Positions 35,193 through 43,435 of a stretch of 64,000 nt of DNA are shown here, in pieces (within the stretch, counting starts at the first letter, position 1; every line of letters starts with the position of its first letter). The notes under the pieces are model-generated. The model was not told where the DNA came from. It saw only the letters and a program-made list of their open reading frames with translations, and searched no databases. Made by a program: the position numbers and the translations under genes. Source of the DNA: an uncultured Clostridia bacterium (lineage in GTDB: Bacteria; Bacillota; Clostridia; Saccharofermentanales; Saccharofermentanaceae); the NCBI GenBank assembly GCA_946407705.1, contig CAMJPC010000011.1, positions 17,953 through 81,952 on the forward strand. Reading direction: 5' to 3'.

Positions 35193-36125
35193 ATGGTACA
35201 GGTATATTTCGTATTCTTTAAGATATTCGTTTGCCTTGCGCTCGGTTTTGTCCTGAACAAATCCAGGGTGCTCGACATGCGCGGCGAAAAGATCCTTACC
35301 GAGATCCTTCTCAAGGCCGTTCTTCCGTTCATGATCATCTCTTCGAGCCAGACGAATTTCTCGTTCGAGGAATTGAAGGGAATGGGCGCTATGTTCGCTT
35401 TCGCGTGCGCTTATTATTCGCTCTCGCTCGTTGTCTTCAGATTCCTTTACAGGCACACGAAATCGACTAATGACGATGAGCAGCGCGTAATGACGACCTG
35501 CACCGTTTTCGCGAACACGGGCTTCGTCGGATTCCCTCTGATGCATGCCCTCTACGGCGACAGGGGACTTCTTCTCGCAGCTGTTTTCAATCTCGTATAT
35601 AACGCTTTTTTCTATACGTACGGTGCTCACATCATCTCGAAAAAGCCTCACTTCAAGCTTTCCGAGCTCTTCAGCAGCAGCGTCTCGACGGCTTCGATCG
35701 CAGCCATCGTATTGTTCATCGTTCCGTGGAGGATCCCGGGATTCATCAACAATACGATCTCCATGGTAGGCGACATGTCGGTCCCGATGTCCATGATGAT
35801 CATGGGATCCCAGCTCGCGACCGTCGACATAAGGAAACTCTTCCTCGACTGGAAGCCTTATTTCGTTTCTTTTGTCAGGCTCATGCTGATCCCTGCCGCT
35901 GCTCTTCTCGCAGTCTGGGCATTGGGCCACGCAGCAACCATCAAGCCTGACACCATGAAGGTCATGGTCCTCATGTGCGCACTGCCGTGCGGCTCCATGA
36001 ACGTTCTTTATGCAGAACAGTACAATACCGCTCCGGACCTCAGCACCAGGATAGTCACAATGTCGACATTCCTCATGCTTGTTACATTGCTCCTGTGGTC
36101 GAGGGTCGTCATGACGGTTCTTTGA
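35193..36125 (+). CDS. AEC-family transporter
   Basis: A 310-residue membrane protein with about ten helices in two five-helix halves, as in the auxin efflux carrier (AEC) family. Visible features are LGFVLNKSRVLDMRG in the first loop, the TVFANTGFVGFPLMHALYGD motif in the first half and LMCALPCGSMNVLYAEQY in the second. Bacterial members export or import small organic acids such as malate; the substrate here is unknown. It follows glpK by 15 bases and precedes the SseB-like gene by 8, so the genes are co-transcribed. RBS is AAGGAAAT. Confidence 0.88.
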   Translation: MVQVYFVFFKIFVCLALGFVLNKSRVLDMRGEKILTEILLKAVLPFMIISSSQTNFSFEELKGMGAMFAFACAYYSLSLVVFRFLYRHTKSTNDDEQRVMTTCTVFANTGFVGFPLMHALYGDRGLLLAAVFNLVYNAFFYTYGAHIISKKPHFKLSELFSSSVSTASIAAIVLFIVPWRIPGFINNTISMVGDMSVPMSMMIMGSQLATVDIRKLFLDWKPYFVSFVRLMLIPAAALLAVWALGHAATIKPDTMKVMVLMCALPCGSMNVLYAEQYNTAPDLSTRIVTMSTFLMLVTLLLWSRVVMTVL

Positions 36126-36133
36126 GGTAGATA

Positions 36134-36868
36134 ATGTCAGAAACAAACAGCATCGGAAGAATAGAGAATGAAGAGCTTGTAGAACTCCTCGGCAAGATCC
36201 GCAAGGACAACAGCGAGGAGAACATGATCGCGCTCCTTAAGGCAGCCGCGTCTTCCAGGTTCATCGTTCCCGTTGACGGTACCGAGGGCAATTACAGCTT
36301 CCACGCTGTAAGCGACAAGAACGGCCTCAAGTACATGGTCGTTTATTCCGATACGGACAGCTTCGAGGTTGCTTTCGAGGATAAGTACAAGAAGCAGCAG
36401 GGCGTTGCGGCGGGATTCGGAGATCTTGTCGAGGTCGTAATGACCGATAAGATGGGTCTTTCGGGATTCGTAATCAATCCCGGCGTTGAAGAAGTCCTTT
36501 TCGGCAAAGACATGGTTAAGCTCATAGCGCAGCAGATGGGCATCGGCGGAGACGGCACGGCCAAGGTCGGCGAGCCTGACAAATATCCGCCGGAACTCAA
36601 GGGCGCGCTTACCGAATATCTTAAGATCGAACCTTCCGTCAGCCGCATCTGGGTGCGCCTGATGCGCGAAAACGGAACTGACCGCATAAGCTGGCTGATA
36701 ATAGCCGACACTGATCTCGAAGGCGAGCAGCTCAAATATATGCTGGATAACATGAGAAAGTACTGCCTGCCGTATCTTGATAACATGGACGCCTACTGCG
36801 CATCTTCCAAAGAGGAGTTTGCGTCGCAGGTCATCAAGGGCGTAGAACCTTTCTGTGAGGCGGAGTGA
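36134..36868 (+). CDS. SseB-like protein
   Basis: A 244-residue soluble protein resembling the SseB family (enhanced serine sensitivity) in two parts: an N-terminal module (LVELLGKIRKDNSEENMIALLKAA, then RFIVPVD and YMVVYSDTDSFE) and a C-terminal module (IEPSVSRIWVRLMRENG). The central piece VINPGVEEVLFGKDMVKLI is the family's DGLVINP-like segment. Biochemical role is unknown, though relatives are found near secretion and stress genes. RBS is GAGGTAG. The next gene starts 3 bases after its stop. Confidence 0.72.
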   Translation: MSETNSIGRIENEELVELLGKIRKDNSEENMIALLKAAASSRFIVPVDGTEGNYSFHAVSDKNGLKYMVVYSDTDSFEVAFEDKYKKQQGVAAGFGDLVEVVMTDKMGLSGFVINPGVEEVLFGKDMVKLIAQQMGIGGDGTAKVGEPDKYPPELKGALTEYLKIEPSVSRIWVRLMRENGTDRISWLIIADTDLEGEQLKYMLDNMRKYCLPYLDNMDAYCASSKEEFASQVIKGVEPFCEAE

Positions 36869-36871
36869 CAT

Positions 36872-37693
36872 ATGGGACATAACAAGACCGGAGTAGTAGT
36901 TCTTTTCCTTTTGGCGGGATTCTTCATCATCGCGATGGCGATGGTCTTCAACACGTCTGCAAGACGAAGTGCCGCAATGCAGAAGCAGGACGAGATCGAC
37001 AAGAAGATCTCTGAACTCAGTTCCAGAGACCTTACGGTTTATTGGATCGGTGACGTTCCCAAGGAGTTTGAGAAGCTTAAGCCCAAGATGCAGATCGTAA
37101 AGCCTGCTGAGATCAACAAGGACAACATGCCCATCCAGAGCTCAACTTTCCACATTACCATCAAGGATGGCCAGGGAAATGAGCAGAACATCGTTCCCAG
37201 AGATTACAGCGATTACATGATCATAGTAATAACCACCGGTGACGGCTTCTCTGATGAAGGCAAAGACGTTCTCCGCAACTGCATCGCCGAGAACGGCGTT
37301 CCCGTTATCGCGGTCGGCGACAAGGCCTGCAACATGCTCGGAGGCATCCTGGTTCACGGCGCCGGCTATTCTCCCGATCATTCCGTTTTCTATAAGCTCA
37401 AGGAGGGCTACGATGAGCCTTTCCTCGATAAAAAGGCCGTTGCGGCCGGCGGAGCGGACTTCGCTGACGAACTCTGCGGAAAACTCTGCGCGTATTTGAA
37501 TAACGAAGTTTCCAGGAGGTACGTCGAGGCTTCATCACGCGTTTCAGCGGCTTTCTCATCCGTTGATGAGCAGGCTACGGCCACCACTTCAGAGGGCGAG
37601 ACTGAAGAAACTACAGAAGGTTCAGAATCTGAAACGGAATCGACCGAAAATTCTACTTCCGAAACAAACAGAAATATGCTCGTAAGGCCTTAA
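36872..37693 (+). CDS. Membrane-anchored protein of unknown function
   Basis: A 273-residue protein I do not recognise. One membrane helix at residues 8-26 follows a short basic start (MGHNK), so the bulk is probably outside. The middle alternates strands and helices like a Rossmann or flavodoxin-like fold (YSDYMIIVITTGDGFSDEG, VPVIAVGDKACNMLGG), and the last 40 residues are Thr/Ser/Glu-rich (TTSEGETEETTEGSE) and disordered. RBS is GAGGCGGAG, 3 bases after the SseB-like stop, so the two are coupled. No enzymatic motif is certain. Confidence 0.65.
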   Translation: MGHNKTGVVVLFLLAGFFIIAMAMVFNTSARRSAAMQKQDEIDKKISELSSRDLTVYWIGDVPKEFEKLKPKMQIVKPAEINKDNMPIQSSTFHITIKDGQGNEQNIVPRDYSDYMIIVITTGDGFSDEGKDVLRNCIAENGVPVIAVGDKACNMLGGILVHGAGYSPDHSVFYKLKEGYDEPFLDKKAVAAGGADFADELCGKLCAYLNNEVSRRYVEASSRVSAAFSSVDEQATATTSEGETEETTEGSESETESTENSTSETNRNMLVRP

Positions 37694-37734
37694 GTACAAG
37701 GCTTTGAGGGCGATGGGGCACCTTTCTCCGCCGT

Positions 37735-37763
37735 TTGACACCAAATTGTAATAATTATAATAT
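37735..37763 (+). promoter_or_regulatory. Strong promoter of xanthine phosphoribosyltransferase gene
   Basis: Consensus TTGACA (37735-37740) and TATAAT (37756-37761) with 15 bases between, or TAATAT (37758-37763) with 17. Transcription would start near 37768, giving a leader of under 30 bases. That leaves no room for the purine riboswitch often found before xpt. Confidence 0.75.
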
Positions 37764-37794
37764 AGTAGGGTGTTCGGGGGAGGTGATTTCCATT

Positions 37795-38367
37795 CACGCG
37801 TTGGAGGAAAGAATACTTAAGGAAGGCCGGGTTCTTCCCGGAGAAGTACTTAAGGTAGGGAGTTTTCTTAATCAGCAGATAGATACTGCGCTCCTTACGG
37901 ACATGGGCAATGAGATTGCCCGCCTTTACGGTAACGCATGCGTTACCAAGATCCTCACCATCGAATCTTCCGGAATCGCGATTGCCGTCGCGGCCGGGTG
38001 CGCCATGGGCGTGCCTGTCGTCTATGCGAAAAAACATGCTTCCAGCAACATGAGCAAGGACGTCTACACGGCGAATGTTTTTTCCTACACTCACCAGAAA
38101 ACTTATGAGATCGCGGTTGCCAAGGATTACATAAGACCGGACGACACCATCCTGATCGTTGATGATTTTCTTGCAATGGGAAATGCGTTAAACGGTCTCA
38201 TGGAGATAACGGAAAAGGCCGGAGCAAAGCTTGTCGGAGCCGCGATCGAGATCGAGAAAGGCTTCCAGGGCGGCGGTGACGCTTTGAGAGCCAAGGGTAT
38301 CAGGGTCGAATCACTTGCGATAATCGACTCGATGAGCGATACGTCACTTACCTTCAGAGAGCAGTGA
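37795..38367 (+). CDS. xpt: Xanthine phosphoribosyltransferase, apparent AUU start
   Basis: A 190-codon type I phosphoribosyltransferase salvaging xanthine to XMP with PRPP. Motifs: LEERILKEGRVLPGEVLKV at the start, GIAIAVAAGCAMGVPVVYAKK, and the PRPP loop ILIVDDFLAMGNALNG. The start is unusual. A 9-base perfect Shine-Dalgarno match GGAGGTGAT (37779-37787) points to the ATT at 37795, and ATT is also where the family Met falls by alignment memory (Met-x-x-Leu-Glu-Glu-Arg). Alternatives are GTG 37783, inside the RBS, and TTG 37801, 13 bases beyond it. It precedes a nucleoside ABC operon, consistent with purine salvage. Confidence 0.88.
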   Translation, partial: HALEERILKEGRVLPGEVLKVGSFLNQQIDTALLTDMGNEIARLYGNACVTKILTIESSGIAIAVAAGCAMGVPVVYAKKHASSNMSKDVYTANVFSYTHQKTYEIAVAKDYIRPDDTILIVDDFLAMGNALNGLMEITEKAGAKLVGAAIEIEKGFQGGGDALRAKGIRVESLAIIDSMSDTSLTFREQ

Positions 38368-38383
38368 CATCCAATCTAAGTTG

Positions 38384-38404
38384 TATGCAATTAGCTTTTG
38401 CATA
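38384..38404. promoter_or_regulatory. Small inverted repeat before BMP gene
   Basis: TATGCAA (38384-38390) and TTGCATA (38398-38404) form a perfect 7-bp dyad with a 7-base spacer, 25 bases before the BMP lipoprotein start. It could be an operator; no regulator is identified. Confidence 0.35.
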
Positions 38405-38428
38405 AAAAGAAATAAATGGAGGCAAATT

Positions 38429-39700
38429 ATGAAGAAACTGGTTTCACTGGTGCTGACGATGGCATTCGCAGTGACTGCATGCTTCTCACTTTCGGGATGC
38501 AACAAGCAGCCTGCTGCTTCATCAGACGCTACAAGCAAGGCAGAGGAGACCACTGCAGGTTCTAAGGAGACGGACGCAGAGTCCAAGCCCGCGGCAGGAA
38601 ATTTCAAGGTTGGTGCTATCTACATCAACAGCCAGAACGACACATCCGGTTACACCTTTGCACATCACAAGGGCATCACCGATGCAATGAAGGAAGTCGG
38701 CCTTGATCCCGCAAAGGATCTCTACATCGTTGACAACGTTCCGGAAGACGATGAGAAGGTTAAGCAGGCAATCGACCAGCTCGCAGGCGACGGATGCAAC
38801 ATCATCTTCGGCATCAGCTTCGGTTACATCAACGCAATGAACGAGAAGGCTACGGAATATCCCGACATCATCTTCTCTCACGCTACGGGCTACATGTCCA
38901 ACGATAAGAACTTCAACAACTATTTCGGAAGGATCTATCAGGCGCGTTACCTCGCAGGAATCGCTGCAGGATACAAGTCTCTTGCACTCAAGAACGACAA
39001 CATCGGTTACGTTTCCGCTTGGGGCACGGAGTATGCTGAGACATGCTCAGGCATCAACGGCTTCGCTCTCGGTGCAAGATCGGTTAACCCCAACGCTAAG
39101 ATCCACGTTTACGAGATCTCCACATGGGGCGATCAGGAGAAGGAGAGACAGGCAGCGCAGGTCCTCATCGACACATACAAGTGCTGCGTCATCGGTCAGC
39201 ACTGCGACTCCGCTCAGCCTCAGATCGTTGCTAACGAGAAGGGCGTTTTCGGATGTGGCTACAACTCCGACATGACAAATGAAGCTCCCAAGGCTCACCT
39301 CACGGCAGCAATCTGGAACTGGAGCGCTTACTACGCAACAGCAATGAAGGCAGCTATGACAGACAAGGCTTCATTCATGACATCAGTAGGCAACTACTAT
39401 CAGGGACTCAACGCAGGCCTCGTTGACGTTTCGCCTCTTTCCGGCAACTGCGAGCCCGAGACAGCTGAGGCTATAAAGATCGCAAGAGATCTCATGACCT
39501 CCGGCAAGTGGGACGTATTCTCCGGCGTTAAGCTCTCATTCTCCGGTGCGGCAGGTTCTGTCACAGCTGAGCAGAAGAGCGATGCACTCAAGACAAACAA
39601 GGGCGAGGAGAAGGTTGCTGCAGGCGGAGCTTCCGTTGGCGATGACGTTATCCAGGGCTCAATGAACTACTATGTTGAAGGCGTAACTCAGGTTAACTGA
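38429..39700 (+). CDS. BMP-family nucleoside-binding lipoprotein
   Basis: A 423-residue substrate-binding lipoprotein of the basic membrane protein (BMP/PnrA/BmpA) family. The signal peptide ends at lipobox LSGC (Cys24), followed by a Ser/Thr/Glu-rich linker to about residue 55. The mature domain begins FKVGAIYINSQNDTSGYTF, with GISFGYINAMNEKATEYPD and GRIYQARYLAGIAAGYKS, the family hallmarks. Such proteins bind purine nucleosides. ATG 38429 has GGAGG six bases upstream. The ATPase and two permeases follow in order, making a complete importer; with xpt just upstream this suggests purine uptake and salvage. Confidence 0.92.
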   Translation: MKKLVSLVLTMAFAVTACFSLSGCNKQPAASSDATSKAEETTAGSKETDAESKPAAGNFKVGAIYINSQNDTSGYTFAHHKGITDAMKEVGLDPAKDLYIVDNVPEDDEKVKQAIDQLAGDGCNIIFGISFGYINAMNEKATEYPDIIFSHATGYMSNDKNFNNYFGRIYQARYLAGIAAGYKSLALKNDNIGYVSAWGTEYAETCSGINGFALGARSVNPNAKIHVYEISTWGDQEKERQAAQVLIDTYKCCVIGQHCDSAQPQIVANEKGVFGCGYNSDMTNEAPKAHLTAAIWNWSAYYATAMKAAMTDKASFMTSVGNYYQGLNAGLVDVSPLSGNCEPETAEAIKIARDLMTSGKWDVFSGVKLSFSGAAGSVTAEQKSDALKTNKGEEKVAAGGASVGDDVIQGSMNYYVEGVTQVN

Positions 39701-39736
39701 TTTTCGCAATAACACGCTGCAGGCAGGAGAGGTTTT

Positions 39737-41332
39737 ATGGATTATGCCATCGAACTAAAAGGAATTTCGAAACAGTTCGGAACGCTGTTCGCAAACAAGA
39801 ATGTAAGTCTGCAGCTCAAAAAAGGTGAGATTCTCGCCCTCTTAGGTGAGAACGGATCCGGTAAAACGACTCTTATGAACATGCTGTCGGGCATTTATAT
39901 GCCCGACAGCGGTTCTATTTTTATCAACGGCAAAAAGGTGTCGATCAGCTCGCCTGAGGATTCGGCAAAGCTCGGTATCGGAATGGTGCATCAGCACTTC
40001 AAGCTCATCGAGCGTTTTACCGCGCTCGACAACATCAGGATCGGATTAAGGGATGACAAGAATTTCCTTCTGAAGAAGGATACAAAAAACGAAGTTAAGA
40101 AGATGGCCGAGAAATTCGGCTTTGACATAGATCCGGACAAACTGGTCTCCAACATGTCTGTCTCCGAGAAGCAGACTTTGGAGATCTTAAAGGTCCTTTG
40201 CTACGGCGCGAAAATAATAATCCTGGACGAGCCCACCGCGGTTCTTACGGTCCAGGAGATCGAGAAACTCTTCAAGGTCCTCCGCAGGATGAAGGAAGAG
40301 GGACATTCGATAATTATCATCACGCACAAGTTGAATGAGGTCATGGAGATCTCCGACCGTGTTACTGTGCTTAGACACGGTGAATACATCGATACGGTCA
40401 ATACCGCGGATACTGATGAGAAGAGGCTTACTGAACTCATGGTAGGACGTAAGATCGATCTTTACATCGAGTGTCCCCCAATTGAGAAGACAAAGCCCCT
40501 TCTCGAGATCAGAGGTCTCACGGTAAAGAATGACGAAGGTGCGATAGCAGTCGATCATCTCGATTTCTACATCAGAGGAGGAGAGATCCTCGGCGTTGCA
40601 GGAATCGCGGGTTCAGGTCAGAAAGAACTCTGCGAAGCGATCGCGGGACTCCGTCCGATCGTTGACGGAAAAATGATCCACAAGGGCGAGAACATCGTTG
40701 GTCTAACGCCACGCAAGATCCTTGAGAAAGGCATCTCCATGAGCTTCATTCCCGAGGACAGATTAGGAATGGGACTTGCTCCTTCGCTGTCGATCACCGA
40801 TAACATGATCCTCAAGAATTACGGCGAGAACAAAGGTCCCTTCATCGACAGGAAGTCCGCAAGGGAAGAGGCAAAGAAAGTAATAGACAGACTTAAGGTC
40901 GTTACGCCTTCGACTGAGACTGCAGTAAGAAAGCTCTCGGGCGGTAACGTACAGAAAGTCCTTCTGGGCCGTGAGATAAAGTCGGGCCCTAATGTCCTCA
41001 TCACCGCTTATCCGGTAAGAGGATTAGACATCAACTCTTCTTACATGATCTATGACATCCTCAACGAGCAAAAGAAAAAGGATGTCGGAATACTTTTCAT
41101 CGGTGAGGACATCGATGTCATGATGGCTCTCTGCGACAAGATCATGGTCATCTGCCATGGCAGGCTCCAGGGTGTCGTCAACAGCAATCACACTACCAAG
41201 GAGGAGATAGGTCTTATGATGACCGGTGCCCTCGATCTGGTAGACAAGGGCGGAAAGACAGCCGGAATCGCAAAGGATTCTGGTTTTGCAGAGACAGAAG
41301 AAAAAACTGAAGCGGAGGGTGCGGACAAATGA
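39737..41332 (+). CDS. Nucleoside ABC transporter, double ATPase subunit
   Basis: A 531-residue tandem ATPase as in NupO/YufO and RbsA-type importers. The first domain has Walker A GENGSGKTT (about residues 38-46), Q-loop HQHFKLIERF, signature MSVSEKQTLEIL and Walker B IIILDEPTAVLT. The second has GIAGSGQKEL in place of Walker A and LSGGNVQKVLLGREI as signature, with YPVRGLDINSS where the D-loop lies, so only the first domain can probably hydrolyse ATP. This asymmetry is normal in the family. RBS is GGAGAGG. Its end overlaps the next start by 4 bases (ATGA). Confidence 0.93.
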   Translation: MDYAIELKGISKQFGTLFANKNVSLQLKKGEILALLGENGSGKTTLMNMLSGIYMPDSGSIFINGKKVSISSPEDSAKLGIGMVHQHFKLIERFTALDNIRIGLRDDKNFLLKKDTKNEVKKMAEKFGFDIDPDKLVSNMSVSEKQTLEILKVLCYGAKIIILDEPTAVLTVQEIEKLFKVLRRMKEEGHSIIIITHKLNEVMEISDRVTVLRHGEYIDTVNTADTDEKRLTELMVGRKIDLYIECPPIEKTKPLLEIRGLTVKNDEGAIAVDHLDFYIRGGEILGVAGIAGSGQKELCEAIAGLRPIVDGKMIHKGENIVGLTPRKILEKGISMSFIPEDRLGMGLAPSLSITDNMILKNYGENKGPFIDRKSAREEAKKVIDRLKVVTPSTETAVRKLSGGNVQKVLLGREIKSGPNVLITAYPVRGLDINSSYMIYDILNEQKKKDVGILFIGEDIDVMMALCDKIMVICHGRLQGVVNSNHTTKEEIGLMMTGALDLVDKGGKTAGIAKDSGFAETEEKTEAEGADK

Positions 41333-42432
41333 AGAAATATCATCTCGTAAGACGTCCCCGTCAGTCGCTCAGAAGACTTCTGGCATATTACCTCATAGGC
41401 ATCATCATTTCTCTCGGCATAGGCGCGATACTGCTTGCATCCCTCGGCATCAACCCGTTCGAATACTACGGAAGAATGCTTACCATCGGAATGATCGGCA
41501 ACAAGTATGCGTATAAGAACGTCGAAGGATTCCTGAAGGTTCTTGTACCGCTCCTCATCACTTCACTCGCGCTCGGATTGTCGTTCAAGATGCGTTTCTG
41601 GAACATCGGAGGCGAGGGAGAATTTCTTATCGGCGCGATCAGCGCAGCCATCGTGGCATTCAACGTAACTGGTCTTCCGAGGCCGATTACGATAATACTC
41701 ATGTGCGTTGCGGCGATGCTCTCGAGCGGTCTTCTCGGACTGGCTGTTGCTTTCTTTAAAGTTAAGTTTAACACCAACGAGACGCTCGTAACGCTCATGC
41801 TCAACTATATAATGCTCTATGTAATAACCTATCTCGGAAAGACGAAAGAGGACTGGAATTTCTTCCTTGATCCGAAGTCTGCGAGACCCATTTTCGGCAA
41901 GTTCCCCGATACGGGCATCATGACCGGCATCAAGATAGGAAACTTCAATCTTTTGTGGTCTGTCATCATCGCGATAGCACTCATTGCATTGATCTACGTT
42001 TACCTGAAATATACCAAGCACGGATATGAGATCTCGGTAGTCGGAGACAGCAGCGCGACCGCGAAATATGCAGGCATGAAAGTCGGAAAGATCATCATGA
42101 GAACGATGTTCATCTCATCTGCTCTGATCGGTCTTGCAGCAGGCCTTACCGCATCTTCATCTGGTACGATCTCAGAGACGATAACCAACAACGTCGGCTG
42201 GACCGGCATTGTCGTTGCATGGCTCGGAAAGCTCAGCGTTCCCGCCATTGCGGTCACATCGGTCCTCATAGCCATACTGCAGTTCGGATGTAAGACGGCT
42301 GCGACAAAATACCCTTCGATCGACAGCAATTTCGCCGATCTTCTGCAGGGCATAATCCTGTTCTCGGTATTGACCGCGGACTTTGTCGCTACGTTCACTC
42401 TTAAGAAGAAGGAGGATGCGAAAAATGGTTGA
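41329..42432 (+). CDS. Nucleoside ABC transporter permease (YufP type)
   Basis: A 367-residue permease with eight to ten helices, the first near residues 18-40 after a basic start (RRPRQSLRRLL). Family stretches: FWNIGGEGEFLIGAISAA, LVTLMLNYIMLYVITYL and GHGYEISVVGDSSATAKYAGM-type coupling segment (here KHGYEISVVG). The GDSSATAKYAG motif resembles the GxN/D-x-xAAxxAGI motif of BMP-type permeases. Start by ATGA overlap with the ATPase gene. It forms the channel with the next product. Confidence 0.92.
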   Translation: MKKYHLVRRPRQSLRRLLAYYLIGIIISLGIGAILLASLGINPFEYYGRMLTIGMIGNKYAYKNVEGFLKVLVPLLITSLALGLSFKMRFWNIGGEGEFLIGAISAAIVAFNVTGLPRPITIILMCVAAMLSSGLLGLAVAFFKVKFNTNETLVTLMLNYIMLYVITYLGKTKEDWNFFLDPKSARPIFGKFPDTGIMTGIKIGNFNLLWSVIIAIALIALIYVYLKYTKHGYEISVVGDSSATAKYAGMKVGKIIMRTMFISSALIGLAAGLTASSSGTISETITNNVGWTGIVVAWLGKLSVPAIAVTSVLIAILQFGCKTAATKYPSIDSNFADLLQGIILFSVLTADFVATFTLKKKEDAKNG

Positions 42433-43417
42433 TGTAATCACGCTCTTCCTGTTCAGCATTATCGTTTACAACATCCCGCTCCTTTACGGTACGGCAGGCG
42501 AGATAATGATCGAGAAATCAGGTTCACTGAACCTTGGTGTTGAAGGTACGATGGCCATCGGTGCTGTTGCCGGATACCTCCTGGGAATGCGTTCGGGAAG
42601 CCTTCTTGTCGCATGCCTCGTAAGCTTTGTGGCTTCAGGTCTCGTAGGACTTCTTTTCTCGTTCCTCACGGTTACGCTTCAGGCAAACCAGAACGTTACG
42701 GGTCTTACGATCACAACGTTCGGCGTCGCGTTCTACTACTTCATCGGCAACGCCGTTTCCAACAGTGAATCAAAGTGGCCCGCACTCGGAGGCAGTGCTC
42801 TTGATAAGCAGTTTGCAGCCATCGAGATCCCGCTTCTTTCGAAGATCCCCGTTATCGGAAAGACGTTCTTCTCGCACAACGTACTCATATATCTCGGCTT
42901 CGCGATCGCGATACTGATGTGGCTCTATTTCAAGAAAACGGTACCCGGACTTAAGCTCCGTGCGATCGGTGAGAACCCCGGCGCTGCTGACTCTCTGGGT
43001 GTCAACATCACGCTCTACAAATACGTTCACATCATCATCGGTTCAGGCATCATGGGCATCGGAGGCCTCTATATGGCTCTCAACATGGGCGGAACTTTTG
43101 AAGGTTCCAACTGCTGGATCAACGGTTACGGATGGATCTCGATCGCACTCGTTATCTTCGCTAACTGGAGTCCTGCAAAGGCGATCCTCGGTACGTTCAT
43201 CTTCGGATTCTTTAATACGCTCAGAGTTCAGAATGCGCCTCTTGCGACCGCTTTCCCGAATACTCTCGGATGGCTTACAAAGATACCTGCGCAGTTCTTC
43301 TCGGCATTGCCGTTCATCATCACTCTCATCGTTCTCATATTGAGTTCGGTAAGCAAGAACAGCAACAGCAACGAGCCTTCCGCTATCGGCAGAAATTACT
43401 ACAGAGAAGACAGATAA
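42425..43417 (+). CDS. Nucleoside ABC transporter permease (YufQ type)
   Basis: A 330-residue permease. Typical segments are LYGTAGEIMIEKSGSLNLGVEG at residues 20-41 and LKLRAIGENPGAADSLGVN, the coupling motif (GENPxAADxxGI) of the family. ATG 42425 is used because AAGGAGG lies ten bases upstream within the preceding gene; it overlaps that gene by 8 bases. The last gene of the importer ends 18 bases before ilvB with no terminator between them, so acetolactate synthase may be partly transcribed from this operon. Confidence 0.92.
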   Translation: MVDVITLFLFSIIVYNIPLLYGTAGEIMIEKSGSLNLGVEGTMAIGAVAGYLLGMRSGSLLVACLVSFVASGLVGLLFSFLTVTLQANQNVTGLTITTFGVAFYYFIGNAVSNSESKWPALGGSALDKQFAAIEIPLLSKIPVIGKTFFSHNVLIYLGFAIAILMWLYFKKTVPGLKLRAIGENPGAADSLGVNITLYKYVHIIIGSGIMGIGGLYMALNMGGTFEGSNCWINGYGWISIALVIFANWSPAKAILGTFIFGFFNTLRVQNAPLATAFPNTLGWLTKIPAQFFSALPFIITLIVLILSSVSKNSNSNEPSAIGRNYYREDR

Positions 43418-43435
43418 AAAAAGGAGTGTTGTCAG

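Noticed and set aside
35139..36146. 335-codon minus-strand frame opposite the AEC transporter
   Set aside because: His/Asp/Glu/Arg-rich translation typical of an antisense shadow of a membrane protein gene.
37694..37794. Possible purine riboswitch before xpt and the BMP operon
   Set aside because: The consensus promoter at 37735-37763 leaves a leader under 30 bases, and no purine-riboswitch core was found in 38368-38428 either.
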